This document shows positions 10,291 through 22,139 of a stretch of 64,000 nucleotides of DNA, piece after piece (position 1 is the stretch's first letter; every line of letters starts with the position of its first letter). A program made the position numbers and the translations under genes. The stretch spans positions 1,674,001 through 1,738,000 of the forward strand of contig NW_026267104.1 of NCBI RefSeq assembly GCF_014633365.1, written 5' to 3'. The notes beneath the pieces are model-generated. The model was not told the DNA's origin. It saw only the letters and a list, made by a program, of their open reading frames with translations, and made no database searches. Source of the DNA: Diospyros lotus. Taxonomy: Eukaryota; Streptophyta; Magnoliopsida; Ericales; Ebenaceae.

Positions 10291-13200
10291 ACAAATTATG
10301 AAAAATCGTTTGGGCGTGGACGTAACCCTTCATAGCGATGCGCTACACTGCCCCCGTGTAGTGACAAGTGAGCTAGGGCCGCTGCATCGGCGCCCGGATG
10401 TAGTGATAAATGAGCAAGGGTTCCCACATTTGCTTGGATGGATGTGGGTAAAGAAGTTAGTCCAAAATCAAAACCAAAACCAAAATCAAAATAAAAAACA
10501 AAATCAAATTCAAAGTCAAGGCCAAAAACAAAATCAAATCCAAAGTCAAGGCCAAAAACAAAATCATAGATTAAGGATTGGGTCATGGAACATAGGAACA
10601 TTAACAGGCAAAGCTATGAAAGTGGTGGATGTGATGATTAGGAGAAAAATTAATATTATGTGCCTTCAAGAGACGAGATGGGTAAGGAAAAAAAGCAAAA
10701 ATTTTATCAGAAGCTGGATATAAAGTATGGTACACAGGAACTGATCGAGCGAAAAATGGAGTGGAGATTATTATGGATAAAAGCTTAATAGATGAGGTAG
10801 TGAATGTAAAGAGAATAGGGGATAGGATTATTATGGTGAAGATTAGTCTAGGAAGAATGACTATGAATATCTTTAGTACATATGCACCACAAGCGGGGTT
10901 AGGTAATGAGATAAAAGCAAAATTCTAGGAGGACCTAGAGGGACTCATACAAATGATACCAAGAGGAGAGAGAGTGATTATAGGAGGTGACTTAAATGGG
11001 CACGTGGGTAGAGACAAAAACGGATATAGAGAGGTATGTGGAGGGTATGGATTCGGGGAAATTAATAATGAGGGTAAATCTATCCTAGATTTTGCTATGG
11101 CATATGGGCTCATTATAACCAATACTAGGTTCAAAAAACGAGACGAACACTTAATCATATATAAAAATATCACCTCAAGCACCCAAATAGATTACTTCCT
11201 CATGAGACAAGAGGATTGGTTATGTTGTAGGGATTGTAAGGTGATACCGGGAGAGTGTTTGACTACTCAACATAGACTTCTAGTACTTGACGTCCAAGTA
11301 AGAAATTGGAAGAGAAAAAATCACATAAAACAAAATCCAAGAATGAGATGGTGAAATTTAAAAGGGGAGAAACAACTAATCTTCAAAGAAAAATTAAGGG
11401 GTAGAAGGGAATGGAATGGAGAAAGACAGACAAACTAAATGTGGAAAGAAATGGCTAATGCTCTGAGAAGCATGGCAAAGGTAGTCCTTGGAGAGACAAA
11501 TGGTAGAGCCCCTAACCTTAAGGAGTCTTGGTGGTGGAATGAAGAGGTACAATTGAAAATTAAAAATAAGAAAATTTGCTATAAGGCGGTATATCAATGC
11601 AACAATGAAGAAAATCAAAAAAATTATAAAGAAGCAAAAAATGCAGCAAAAAGAGCTGTTAGTGAAGCAAGGTCAAAAACATATGAGAATCTATATAAAC
11701 GACTTGATACAAAATATGGAGAAATGGATATATATAAATTAGCTAAAGCAAGAGAAAGAAAAACACGGGATTTAAATCAAGTGAAATGCATAAAAGATGA
11801 CAATCAAAATGTTTTAGTAAATGAGGGAGCGATTAAGGAGAGATGGAATGAGTATTTCACAAAATTATTCAATGATGGTGGTGACACAAGAGTTAGATTG
11901 GGACATCTTAGTAACTCCGAAGGGAATGTGAGCTACACATTCTATCGACGCATAAGTTCAAATGAAATAAGGCAAGCATTAAAAAAGATGAAAAATCATA
12001 AGGTAGTGGGACTAGATAATATACCAATAGAAGCATGGAAATGCATGGGAGAAGAGGGCATCTCTTGGCTAACGCAACTATTTAACGCCATCCTTAAATC
12101 AAAAAAGATGCCAGATGAATGGAGAAAGAGTACTTTGGTTCCTATATATAAGAATAAAGAAGATGTTCAAAACTGTGAAAATTATAGAGGAATTAAGTTA
12201 ATGAGTCATACCATAAAACTCTGGGAGAGAGTAATAGAGTAGAGGCTCAGAAAGGAAACAAAGGTATCAGAAAATCAGTTTGGTTTCATGCCTGGTAGGT
12301 CAACAATGGAAGCTATATATTTACTGAGGCGTCGAATGGAAAGGTATCGAGATCATCAGAAGGACCTACATATGGTGTTTATAGATTTAGAAAAGGCCTA
12401 TGATAGGATCCCTAGAGAAGTATTATGGAGGGTTTTAGAGAAGAAATGAGTCAAAATAGCCTATATACAAGTCCTTAAGGACATGTATCATGGTGTAGAG
12501 ACAAGAGTCAGAACATGCGGAGGGGATACTGAACCATTTACAACTACAATAGAACTGCATCAAGGTTCTACACTAAGTCCATACTTATTTGCCCTAGTAA
12601 TGGATGAACTCACTAAAGATATTCAGACATATGTGCCATGGTGTATGCTATTTGCAGACAACATAGTGTTGGTGGATAAAACAAAAGAAGGAGTGAACAC
12701 TAAGCTTGAGTTGTAGAGAAACAATTTAGAATCTAAGGGATTTAAATTAAGTAGAAAGAAAACAGAATATATGGAATGCAAATTTAGTAAAAATGCAAGA
12801 GTGGATGATGTTATAATAAAATTAGAAGACCAAATCTTACAAAGAAAAGACCATTTTCGATATTTGGGATCAGTGATTCAAAAAGATGGAGAAATCCACG
12901 AGGATGTCGCACATAGAATTAAGGCAGGTTGGCTAAAATGGAGAAATGCATCGGGAGTGTTATGTGATGGTAAAATCCCATTAAAATTGAAAGGAAAATT
13001 TTATAGGACAACTATAAGACCAGTCTTGCTGTATGGCTTAGAATGTTGGGCAGTCAAATACCAGCATGAGCAAAAGACGAGTGTAACGGAGATAAGGATG
13101 TTAAGATGGATGTGCAAACATACAAGAAATGATAAAATTAGAAATGAAGTTATTCGTAATAAGGTCGGAGTAGTGCCAATCGAGGAGAAGATGAGAGAGA

Positions 13201-13456
13201 CTAGACTAAGATGGTTTGGTTATGTGAGAAGGAGACTAAGAGACGCTCCTGTGAGAAGAGTTGATGAAATGGAACAATTAGTCACAAAAAGAGGTAGAGG
13301 TAGACCCAAGAAGACTTTGAGAGAGACATTAAAATTTGATATGAAATATATGGATCTAAATGAGGATATAACAAAAGACAGAAATACATGGAAGTCTAGA
13401 ATTCATGTAGCCGACCCCACATAGTGGGATAAAGGCTGGATATGTTGTTGTTGTTG
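10291..13456 (+). mobile_element. RTE-clade LINE, full length, with (TTG)n tail
   Basis: The element is 3.17 kb and is flanked by a perfect 16-bp target duplication, TAGGCAATTACATCAG, at 10275-10290 and 13457-13472. It ends in a GTTGTTGTTGTTG tail instead of poly-A, which is typical of plant RTE elements, and codes for an AP-type endonuclease followed by reverse transcriptase with no separate gag ORF. The perfect duplication points to a younger insertion than the chromovirus, yet the ORF is already broken. Confidence 0.93.
10298..13424 (+). pseudogene. RTE LINE polyprotein: endonuclease and reverse transcriptase, broken
   Basis: The N-terminus has a low-complexity Gln/Asn tract (about 10460-10563) common in this family. 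Endonuclease motifs follow: GSWNIGTLTG, CLQETRW (about 10580-10685), GGDLNGHVG (about 10983) and the SSTQIDYF block (about 11175). The RT spans about 11850-12720 with [14 protein letters not shown] (about 12380) and LHQGSTLSPYLF (about 12558). The catalytic box reads FADN (12651-12662) instead of FADD, so one catalytic Asp is lost. The C-terminal part (12771-13424) is open. In-frame stops and frameshifts break the ORF at about 10720, 10927, 11354, 12241, 12448 and 12716. It cannot move by itself. Confidence 0.9.
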
Positions 13457-13472
13457 TAGGCAATTACATCAG

Positions 13473-14051
13473 TTTTACGCCTTATTCTTGAAAAATATCA
13501 CAATTGGTTTGATATGATGATAGGTAAAAATATCTGATGGAAAGTCAACTTCTGGCTTGCATTGGAGGAAAAAAAATAATGAAAAAACCATCATAGCCAC
13601 CCCCAGAGTAGTCTCTCATGAATTACTGGGATCCCTGTTGATTTCATGTTTTCGTTATCGGAGGGGGACTGGTTCTGTACACGTTAGGGAGTGAGGAAAG
13701 TTTGAAGTCAACTCATGCAGTTGGTTTTGAAGGCTAGAGTGGTGGGATCCTAGGAATCATAGAACGGTTAGTCTGCGTCTGCCAATCCACATCCAAACAA
13801 CCTATTTTTACCTATGCTATGATTATCACTGATTATACTGCAGAAGTTATCGGCACATTTTTGGTTAGAATCAAGTTAAATGGATGGATCTGTAATGTCC
13901 ATTATCTTCTCTTTTAATTGAGTGGCCTGTGAAACCTGAACAAGATGCATGATGCTGGCGCCCCCTGCTCAAATATTTAGTGATTCCATTTCAATTTTTC
14001 TTTACTTCATTCTGTGATCATTCTGTTAATTTATCAAGAAATCTGATGACG
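13473..14051. other. Intergenic DNA up to the assembly gap
   Basis: This is unique-looking sequence with no coding frame or repeat that I recognise. Confidence 0.4.
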
Positions 14052-14151
14052 NNNNNNNNNNNNNNNNNNNNNNNNNNNNNNNNNNNNNNNNNNNNNNNNN
14101 NNNNNNNNNNNNNNNNNNNNNNNNNNNNNNNNNNNNNNNNNNNNNNNNNNN
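14052..14151. other. Assembly gap, 100 N
   Basis: Exactly 100 N characters, the conventional length for a gap of unknown size. The open frames reading across it (13980-14471 + and 14018-14284 -) are artefacts. Confidence 0.99.
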
Positions 14152-16467
14152 GCCAAACGCATTCCCTCTTTGCCAAACCCACTCTCTGCCCGCTTTCCCT
14201 TCTCTCTCTCTCTCTAAGCCCTTGCATCACCGCCCACCGTCGTTGCCCCTGCTGCCCACCGCCAACCCCATCCATCCCTCCCACTCACTACCTCTTTCTT
14301 TCTCTCCCTCCCACTCTCATTCTCCCTCTCTTTCTCTCTCCCACTCCCACTTACTGCCTCTCTCTCTCCCTTCCACCCACTCACGCAGTTGTCACGCCTC
14401 CCTTCACATCTTTCCCCTTAAAACCCCCATCCTCGTCTCCAGCCCCTCAACTGTCTGCTCCCACCACCTGAAGCTCCATCGCACCCGACCTGCTACAGCT
14501 CAAAGGTATATATAGATATATATTTTGTGTTTTATGTATTTTTATGTAGCACGTGTGTATATGTATGTATGTATGTATTGTGTATATGTTTGAATAAGAA
14601 CTACCTGGTGAAGCCAAGGCAGAGGAACTGAACATGACTGAATGCCCTGGCGTCACCATCCACAGAAGAAATCCTCTTTCTGCTGTAGCCACTCCATGGC
14701 CATGCTAAGTTTAGCTTTCCGCTCTTTCATGAAGCTTATTTTCAAGATTCGTACTATGTCATAATTATCCCCTTAACTGTGTTCAATATTTTATGTGGTT
14801 TGAAGATCTTTTTTTTTTGGGTCTTATTTTTACATCTCAGTTCAGTTGTGGCTTAGTACCACACTCATTGTAAGCAACCAAATCTCATTCAAACTTATGC
14901 ACCAAATCTCATTGTGTATTTTGTGTTTTATGTATTATGTGTATGTATGTATTATGTATATGTATATATTTTTATGTAGCAAGTGTGTGTATATTTTGTG
15001 TAAACTCTATTTCGTGTAACTTCATTTCCTTAATTAAATATATTTTTTATGTGTGTATGTATATTTATGTATTCTGTGTATGTGTGTATGTATACGCACA
15101 TGCTTTTATGTGTGTAACTCCATTTCGTGTAACTCTTTTTTCTATGTATGTATATTTATGGAAATTTTATATATGTATATTTAACATACATTAAATATAT
15201 TTAACATATATTAACAAAGAGAATGAGTAACTTATATATAAAAATAACTTATATTTACATCAGAATGAGTAACCATAAGGGCTTTGAGAATGGATCATAA
15301 GGCACTTTCAGTTTTAGATCTCTTGAACATAGCGTGAGAATGCGTAGGGGTTGTTCATCATCTTTGCCCTTGAATACTGAAGAACATCCTTAAAGTAAAT
15401 TTGTTAAATAATTGTTATTTACAATCTCGAAATAATATTTTATATCATATCCAAAATAATATATTAAATAGGTTAAATAGTTGTTCGTCATCTTCATTTT
15501 GTTTATTAAAAAACAATAAGTTTGTCGACACTAAAATACAAACAACTTTTTAAGAAGTGATTTGAAAAATCAACTGTTTTTCATTGCTCTGGTTATATAC
15601 AAGTTTCTCATTCAATAAAATAAACTAATAAACTACATGAGTAAACTAATAAATTAATAAGTTTTTGACGTGGCTGAATGAGTAACTTATATTTACGTAA
15701 ATGAGTAACCGTACATTTTAATCTTAATCTTAATATTATTTACACTGAGTTGAGCTATGATTTATTTATAATGTATAACGATTATAAACAACTAAAAACA
15801 GCATCTTCATAAAATTAAATTAAATATAAAAATAATCCTCATAATTTTTATATGACGATTTCTCTATTTTTTGATTTCTTATATAGTTATAATTTGATGT
15901 AAGCAACACTAAATGATGTGTATTTTAATTTTGATTTCTTTTATATTGTAGAGTAATGATTGTTGTGCATTATTTGATATTTAATTTTTTTGAAATTGTA
16001 TAATATAGGCTGGTAATTAATTATAGAATACAGGCTACTTTATTATATTAACTAATATTTTTTTGTAAAATACAGATTGATTTTTTTTGTTTATACAATA
16101 ACTTTAATTTCTATTTTTTTTCAGTTTTTAAATTTTTTTTTACTTACACTTATATTTTAATTTGTAATATTGGTGAATATTATAAATATTATATGTTTGT
16201 TTATTATTTGAGTTTTGTAGAGCGTTTAATACAAGTAAAATTATTACAAATTCTTTATAAATTTAACATAATACACCGTGCCTTTACACCGTACATTTTA
16301 ATCTTAATATTATTTATATTGTATCTTTAAGCATATTTATATTCATTGTTTGATAATTTTGTGTTTAAGAACTATATATATTGTCTTCAGACACGTGATA
16401 TAAGCGAATTTAAACTTTTATTTTAATACGTATTCAAGTTTATTGTTTAATTATTTTGCGTTCAAAT
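14152..16467. other. CT-rich then TG/TA-rich low-complexity intergenic DNA
   Basis: 14152-14500 is strongly pyrimidine-rich (CTCTCT and CCCACT runs). 14510-15190 is full of TATGTATG and GTGTAT microsatellite-like sequence. 15190-16460 is AT-rich. A short piece at about 14590-14700 has more normal composition but shows no homology I can name. Confidence 0.5.
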
Positions 16468-16713
16468 TTAATATTTAATTTTTTTTAATTGCACGTACGG
16501 ATTATCCCTAATATATACATATAGGGATCCAAGAATGCAATTTGTTCGTTCATTTTTCTCTTTTTGAGTATAATCTCCAAATACAAAAGATATTTCAATG
16601 GCTACACAGTTCCATTCATGGGCCATTTTGGAAATAAAAGCACAAAGACGCCGAAGAAAAGAAAGGCAACAAATACAGGAGAGAACCATTATTGTTCAGT
16701 AAACCAAGCACGA

Positions 16714-18096
16714 TTAATTTAAGCTGCGAAGCACCTGAACCAGCATTTCCAGACCTTTGCTGGAGTTTCCTCCTGCTTTCAGCGCCTCAGTAGCCGCCCT
16801 ACAGAGCTCCATGAGTCGGACAGGCCGAGCCCCGCCCACCCACTCGCCCAACAACCGAGCCAACCCAGCCGAGTCAGGAACGGCTCGGTCCCCATCATCG
16901 CAGAACCTAACAGCCACTCCAAGCTCATCCACCAGCAGCTTGGCATTAAAGAACTGGTCCGCACCCAGCGGCCAAGTCAGCATCAACACCCCCGCCGTCA
17001 GCGCCTCCAACGTCGAGTTCCACCCGCAGTGACTCACAAACGTGCCCACCGCTCGGTGATTCAGTATGGGCACCTGCGGGGCCCACCCTTTGATGATAAA
17101 CCCCCTACGCTCCACTCGTTCCTCAAACCCGTTAAGCAAAACGACGCCCTCCTTCACGACCCAGATGAAATTCACGCCGCTACACTCAAGCGCCCCCGCC
17201 AGCGCCGCCACTTGCTGATCTGTGATCGTCCAGCGGCTCCCGAAGCACACATAGACCACCGAGTTATCTGGCTTGGAGTTCAACCAGCGCATCACTTCAT
17301 CAACTGGTATGGAACTGGACCCCCCGCGGTTGCTGGATGCCGTCTGATCATCATCCGACGGCAGTAAAGGGCCCACTGTCCAAACCCGATCGTGGCCCAT
17401 CTCCTGCATCAAGTGGTCCACGTAGACCCGCTCCAACTCATCGAAACTGTTGATAACGGCGCCCCAGGATTGAACATTGCTCATCAGGGAGTCCAGGAAA
17501 AATGCCCAACCCGGGTCTCCGTGCTGGAAGTTCGGAAGCAATTGGCTGAGTTGCCACCAGGGGTATTTATGGGAATTTGGCACCCCCGAAAGTGAAAGTA
17601 CGGATTCGTCGTCGCGATGGATATCGTAGACCGTAAGATCGCGGTACAGCCAGTTGAAACTGGAAACGGAGGCAGCGCCGGTGGTCCAGAAGACGATACG
17701 TGGCACGCCGATGTCGGAGGTGAGGCGGTTGGTCCAACCGAGAAGAAAGTCCGACAAGATGGCCACCGGAGGCGAAGGGCGAGATCGGAACCATTGGAGA
17801 ATGGGATCGTAGAGTTCTGCCAGGGCGTTCATTCTGGCAACAGGATTGTACGTCGTGCAAGATGGAGGAACCTCTGGAGGAGAGAGAACCAGAGTGTCAA
17901 TGGCGGAAGAAGGGTGAGATTTCAGGAGGGGTTCGAGGAGATGGAGGTGACGTGGGGTGACTAAAACGGTGACGCTTATGCCGCGGGTGAGTAGCAGCTT
18001 GGTTAAGTCGATCATGGGTATCACATGGCCTGGCGCCGGAAAAGGAAAAGCAAGGATGTGTACTGCCTTGCCGTTGCCGTCGCCGGAGTTAGACAT
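16714..18096 (-). CDS. UDP-glycosyltransferase, UGT89-type (family 1), intact
   Basis: This 460-aa soluble enzyme transfers a sugar from a UDP-sugar to a small acceptor in the cytosol. The catalytic His is H24 (in PAPGHVIPMIDL) with partner D116 (ILSDFLLGW). The plant PSPG box runs W338-Q381, exactly 44 residues, with H356 in HCGWNS and a final Gln, usually linked to UDP-glucose use. The GVLMLTWP segment and MGHDRVW at 233-239 are hallmarks of UGT89 proteins. Known UGT89 members act on flavonols (7-O position) or hydroxybenzoates; the acceptor here cannot be read from sequence. No intron is seen. The start ATG is followed by a short hydrophilic lead, as in the paralogue at 53720. It faces away from the pseudogene copy at 18664. 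Intact and probably functional. Confidence 0.95.
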   Translation of the reverse strand: MSNSGDGNGKAVHILAFPFPAPGHVIPMIDLTKLLLTRGISVTVLVTPRHLHLLEPLLKSHPSSAIDTLVLSPPEVPPSCTTYNPVARMNALAELYDPILQWFRSRPSPPVAILSDFLLGWTNRLTSDIGVPRIVFWTTGAASVSSFNWLYRDLTVYDIHRDDESVLSLSGVPNSHKYPWWQLSQLLPNFQHGDPGWAFFLDSLMSNVQSWGAVINSFDELERVYVDHLMQEMGHDRVWTVGPLLPSDDDQTASSNRGGSSSIPVDEVMRWLNSKPDNSVVYVCFGSRWTITDQQVAALAGALECSGVNFIWVVKEGVVLLNGFEERVERRGFIIKGWAPQVPILNHRAVGTFVSHCGWNSTLEALTAGVLMLTWPLGADQFFNAKLLVDELGVAVRFCDDGDRAVPDSAGLARLLGEWVGGARPVRLMELCRAATEALKAGGNSSKGLEMLVQVLRSLN

Positions 18097-18510
18097 GGGC
18101 TTGTAGCTTCAACAAATTCCTTGACAAGAAGACTTACAAGAGCATATCGAGACCAATAATCGCCAGATGGTTCAATTTTATAATCAGAACTCGACACGAG
18201 CTTCGGATACTTATTTGTAAACCTTGATGCGCCCAAGCTTGAAATTTTAGTTATTGGTTCAAATGAAAATTGATTTTTTTATATTTTTTAATAATTATAT
18301 CAGATTTTGTTTTTTATATTTTAAAATAATTATATCAAATTTTGTTGCCCTTTATTCTTTTTTTTAATTTAACTTTCTTTAAAACTCTGGAACATAGCAG
18401 CCATAATGCTTGAATAATTAATTTTATGTAAATAATTTCACGCTCGTCGACCAAGCAAAACAGACATGAATTACTGATTTAATGATAAAAAATGTAAGTG
18501 ACATTCAAAG

Positions 18511-18525
18511 ACGTCATCCATGACG
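18511..18525. promoter_or_regulatory. Inverted TGACG pair (as-1/TGA-bZIP-like) upstream of the UGT pseudogene
   Basis: ACGTCATCCATGACG contains CGTCA and TGACG in inverted orientation, a classic binding form for TGA-type bZIP factors. It lies 139 bp before the pseudogene ATG. A version with one base changed, ACGTCATCCGTGACG, lies upstream of the intact gene at 53456-53470. It also lies 415 bp upstream of the minus-strand gene. A TATTTATA box for the pseudogene is at 18539-18546. Confidence 0.5.
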
Positions 18526-18943
18526 GAGCCTGGGTGACTATTTATAATCTATAATCATCTCCATGGACATTTGTCGAGAAGACTTTGAACGCACAAATGT
18601 CTCTGTCGAGAACACTTTGAACGCATATCAGTCGTCGCCCACCTCGTCGTACGCTCTACGGCCATGTTACCAACCGGCGACGGCAACGCCGAACACATTC
18701 TGCTCAATCCTTTTTCCGGGGAACCCATGATAGACCTTCTCCAGTAGTTACTCATCCAAGGCCTACATGTCACCGTTTTGGTAGCCCCCCGTAAGCTTCA
18801 TCTTCTCGATCCGCTCCACTCATCTCACCCTCTCTAGAAGGAACCCTTCAAATTCCACGCTGCATGGGTCTATTGCCAGCAAGAACGCCATGGTCTAACT
18901 CTACGATCCTGTCGCCCAGTGCTTCAGATTGCACCCTTTTGCT

Positions 18944-19359
18944 TGTTGGGTCGGGCTTCTCTCCTCAGTTGGAGGACGAATGAGTAATAGTTGGGTATTT
19001 CTAAAACGGTGACCCGATAATAGTTTGATTATTTTTAAAAAGATGGCCCAACAATGATTAGGTGTTTAAAAAAAAAAAAGGCTCAATTTCGTTCATTAAT
19101 ATTTTTATCTTATAGACCTAAAATTATCAGAATAAAATTAGGATTTTTTTGTACCTCATAGGCTATAAAAGTCATACATAATAGGTGAGAAAAACAAAAA
19201 AAAAAAAATGAGATGAAAAATGACAAAGTTCTTGGAGAAATTTGGATTTCTATTTCTGTATGTGAGGCTATGGTCAAACAATTGATTAGATGGTGTGTTT
19301 TGTACTCCAATTGAGTTTGAATTTTGAGAGTACATTTGACACTTGTGGTTCTAGAATGT
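18944..19359 (+). repeat. Copia 5' LTR, left part (resumes at 25783 to about 25893)
   Basis: It matches 27564 onwards, including the start TGTTGGGTCGGGC and a CTATAAAA box near 19163 (the 3' LTR has the same box near 27779). The CACTA element interrupts it after TTCTAGAATGT. Confidence 0.88.
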
Positions 19360-19379
19360 CACTACAAGAAGAAGCAGTA

Positions 19380-19625
19380 TTACCGGTGAAATTTTCCTGA
19401 CAGTTTGAGCAATTGTCAGGAAAACACCACAAGTCCTGGCGATTTTGTAAATCGTCAGGAATTTAACACAATAGCCAACGGTTTTGAAAACCACAGGCTA
19501 TGGCATACATATCTCCGGCGATTTATGAAAAATCGCCGGTGATTTAGACACATCCTCGACGGTTTTGAAATCACCGGTGATGTAGACCCATCCCCGGCGA
19601 TTTTGAAACCGCCGGGGATATGACT
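19380..19625. repeat. CACTA left sub-terminal repeats
   Basis: Short motifs around CCGGCGATTT and AAATCGCCGG recur in both orientations. The matching right block is at about 25345-25770. Such arrays bind the element-coded TNPA-like protein in known CACTA elements. Confidence 0.8.
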
Positions 19626-22139
19626 TATATATAACACTTCCAAAATTCCCCTCACATTTTTTCTTCTAAAATTTTTCTCCACAAACCCTAACCTTCTCTC
19701 GCTTGCGCCTTGCTTATTCTCGCCGCTGCATTTCGCTCGCCCTCACCCTCGCTTGCTCACTCTCAGTCACTCTTGCCCTCACCCTCGCCCTCGCTTGCTC
19801 ACTCTCAGTCACGCTCGCCCTCGCTGCCTAACTGTCTCTCGATCGCTCTTGCTCACTCGCTGTCCTCGCTCTCGTCTCGCTCGATCGCTGCTACCTGCTG
19901 CTCCATTTGATATGGTAACTACTATTTTTTTTTTTTTGGTGTCATTACTGGTGGGTAAACCAGATTAATTAGTCTATTGATTGATTAGGAAAATGTGATT
20001 AGTGGGTGAATTATTCTTCGTCTTATGCAATCAGATGGCTTTGACTTGTCAATAGTTACATGATGAAAAAACAGTAACTATTAAGGGTAAATGAATTGAT
20101 GATATATTAGAATCGATTGTCATTAAATTCATTCAAAGATTATGCTTTTTAGTAGTTTTCCTCGACCTTGAGATGTTCATGATTGTGCGTGACTCCAAAC
20201 TTATCTAAGATATGTTTGTTCTGTAATTTTGTTTACTCATATTCAAATTTATAATATCTTACCTCAGCTCAAATTTATGAATCACATTTGGTGTACTCTT
20301 CCTATTGCTATCGAATCAAAAACTATTAAATTTTCTTTTGACTAAATTAGATGCCTAACAAGTAACAATCAATAGGTGTGACCTTAGTTAACGGCTAGCA
20401 ACTAGCATTAGTTTAGGTACCCGCATATTGAACAAAATTGTAAGTTAATACACTAAATTTAATAGATATCTATCAAATCAGAAAAGAAAAGAAAGCAAAT
20501 TGTTATCTTGCAGTTTATGTATACTTTTTTTTTTATATATAAAACTTATTATTTACTTATTTAATATTAGTTTGAAAGGGGAAAAAAAAAAAAGATAGTT
20601 GTTTGCTAGTACCCATGGGATGATTATCACTAATTCATCATGTACTGTTTTATTTTAATATGAAAATGAAACAGTTACTGTTCAACTGAAATGCCTTGGG
20701 ATTATTCCACGGAAATTCATAATTGAAGGTAATGATATATCACAAGCTAAAATTCAAAAGTTATATATTAAGTAACTTAACTTAACTTAGATGTTATTGG
20801 TTGATGTATGGCTGTATATGGAGTTGAATTATTAACTTTTATTTGTGTTATAGGGAATTTGGAACATGAACTTTTATTTGTGCTAAATTTAATTTGTAAT
20901 CTTAGTATTAGTATTTGTAGCTAATCAGCTACAAATACTAATCTGCTACAAATAATAAAATTTAAGAAATGTTTTATGTATTTAAAAATTTAATTAAAAT
21001 TGGTATTTATGTAATTGGACTTATCTATCTCCTTTAAGATTACTTATTATAGAAAATATGGTGATGAATAAAAATATATAAAATTTATGTAATTGATGAG
21101 CTGCTGCTGCTGCTGGAGCCAAATAGTTTGATGCATATTGATTGGGTATCTATTTATTGGTCAATCTCAATCACATGGGTTGTTTTTCTAATATAGCATG
21201 ATAAAACAGTACTTACTCAAAGAAGAAAGTTTAATTGTTTAACAGATCGTAGCATGTGGATCGCACTGAAACCTCCTTCTTGAACCAATGAAAATAATTA
21301 TGCCGGCTATATACGGGGATGCCTTTTCTATTACTTCCGAAGGAATTTAAGAACCAAAGATAACATAGCCTTCTGTATTTGTCTTATAATCATATCTGAA
21401 ATCATTGGGACTAATTGATAACAAGACAATGGCAGAAAGGCAATTAAGTCTTCGAGACTGATTTTTTTGTTTTGGATCTGCATTATGATTAAAACTTGGT
21501 GAAGGGCATTCATAGGATTTGGTGTGAATTACCATAGTTTTGGATCTCATTAGTTGTTAAGCCAAAATTAGTTACTTTTACTTTTGAACTAAAAAAGTAG
21601 ATTATGGATGGAGACAGCATAATGCCCAGTTCTAAGTCATCTTACAAGTTACAATGATAGCTTGGGGAAGGACTGGTGTGATCAAGCTTTAGTACCAAAT
21701 TGTGCAAATCAGCTGAAGTGGGTTGTGCATCAGGGACTCTTTAGAAGTTAAATGGTTTTACACATAATACCAGGATGTTGAATACATATCTATCCTAAGT
21801 TTCCAATTGCATATTTATCTTTTGTCAGCTGAATTATTTGTGCCTGTGTACTGCTTGCATATACTGAAATCTGCTCCATTCAGAGATCCATGTTCGTCAG
21901 GAATTAAAGCTGTGGAATTATCACACCCTATCTTCGTTAAGAGGGAAAAAAATTGCAATACTGGTTTGCAATAAGGGTCCATAAAAAGCATATAGAACCA
22001 CTGAAATTATTCAAGTTGTTTTAATTGAATCCTTATTCTTAATTCAAGTTGCTTCTCTTATTTAATTGAATCCTTATTCTTATCAGGTTAATTTGATATA
22101 TAAATTATTCTAATAGAACTAAATCAGAGTTGGATTAAC

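Noticed and set aside
13980..14471. 163-aa open frame
   Set aside because: It reads through the 100-N gap and continues in CT-rich low-complexity DNA; an artefact.
16757..17964. Plus-strand open frames opposite the minus-strand UGT gene
   Set aside because: Antisense shadows of a GC-rich real gene; none has family resemblance. The same holds for minus-strand frames over 53720-55102.
19710..19968. Ser/Pro/Arg-rich frames (LAHSQS repeats)
   Set aside because: They are the CT-rich leader of the CACTA element with a short tandem repeat, not a gene.
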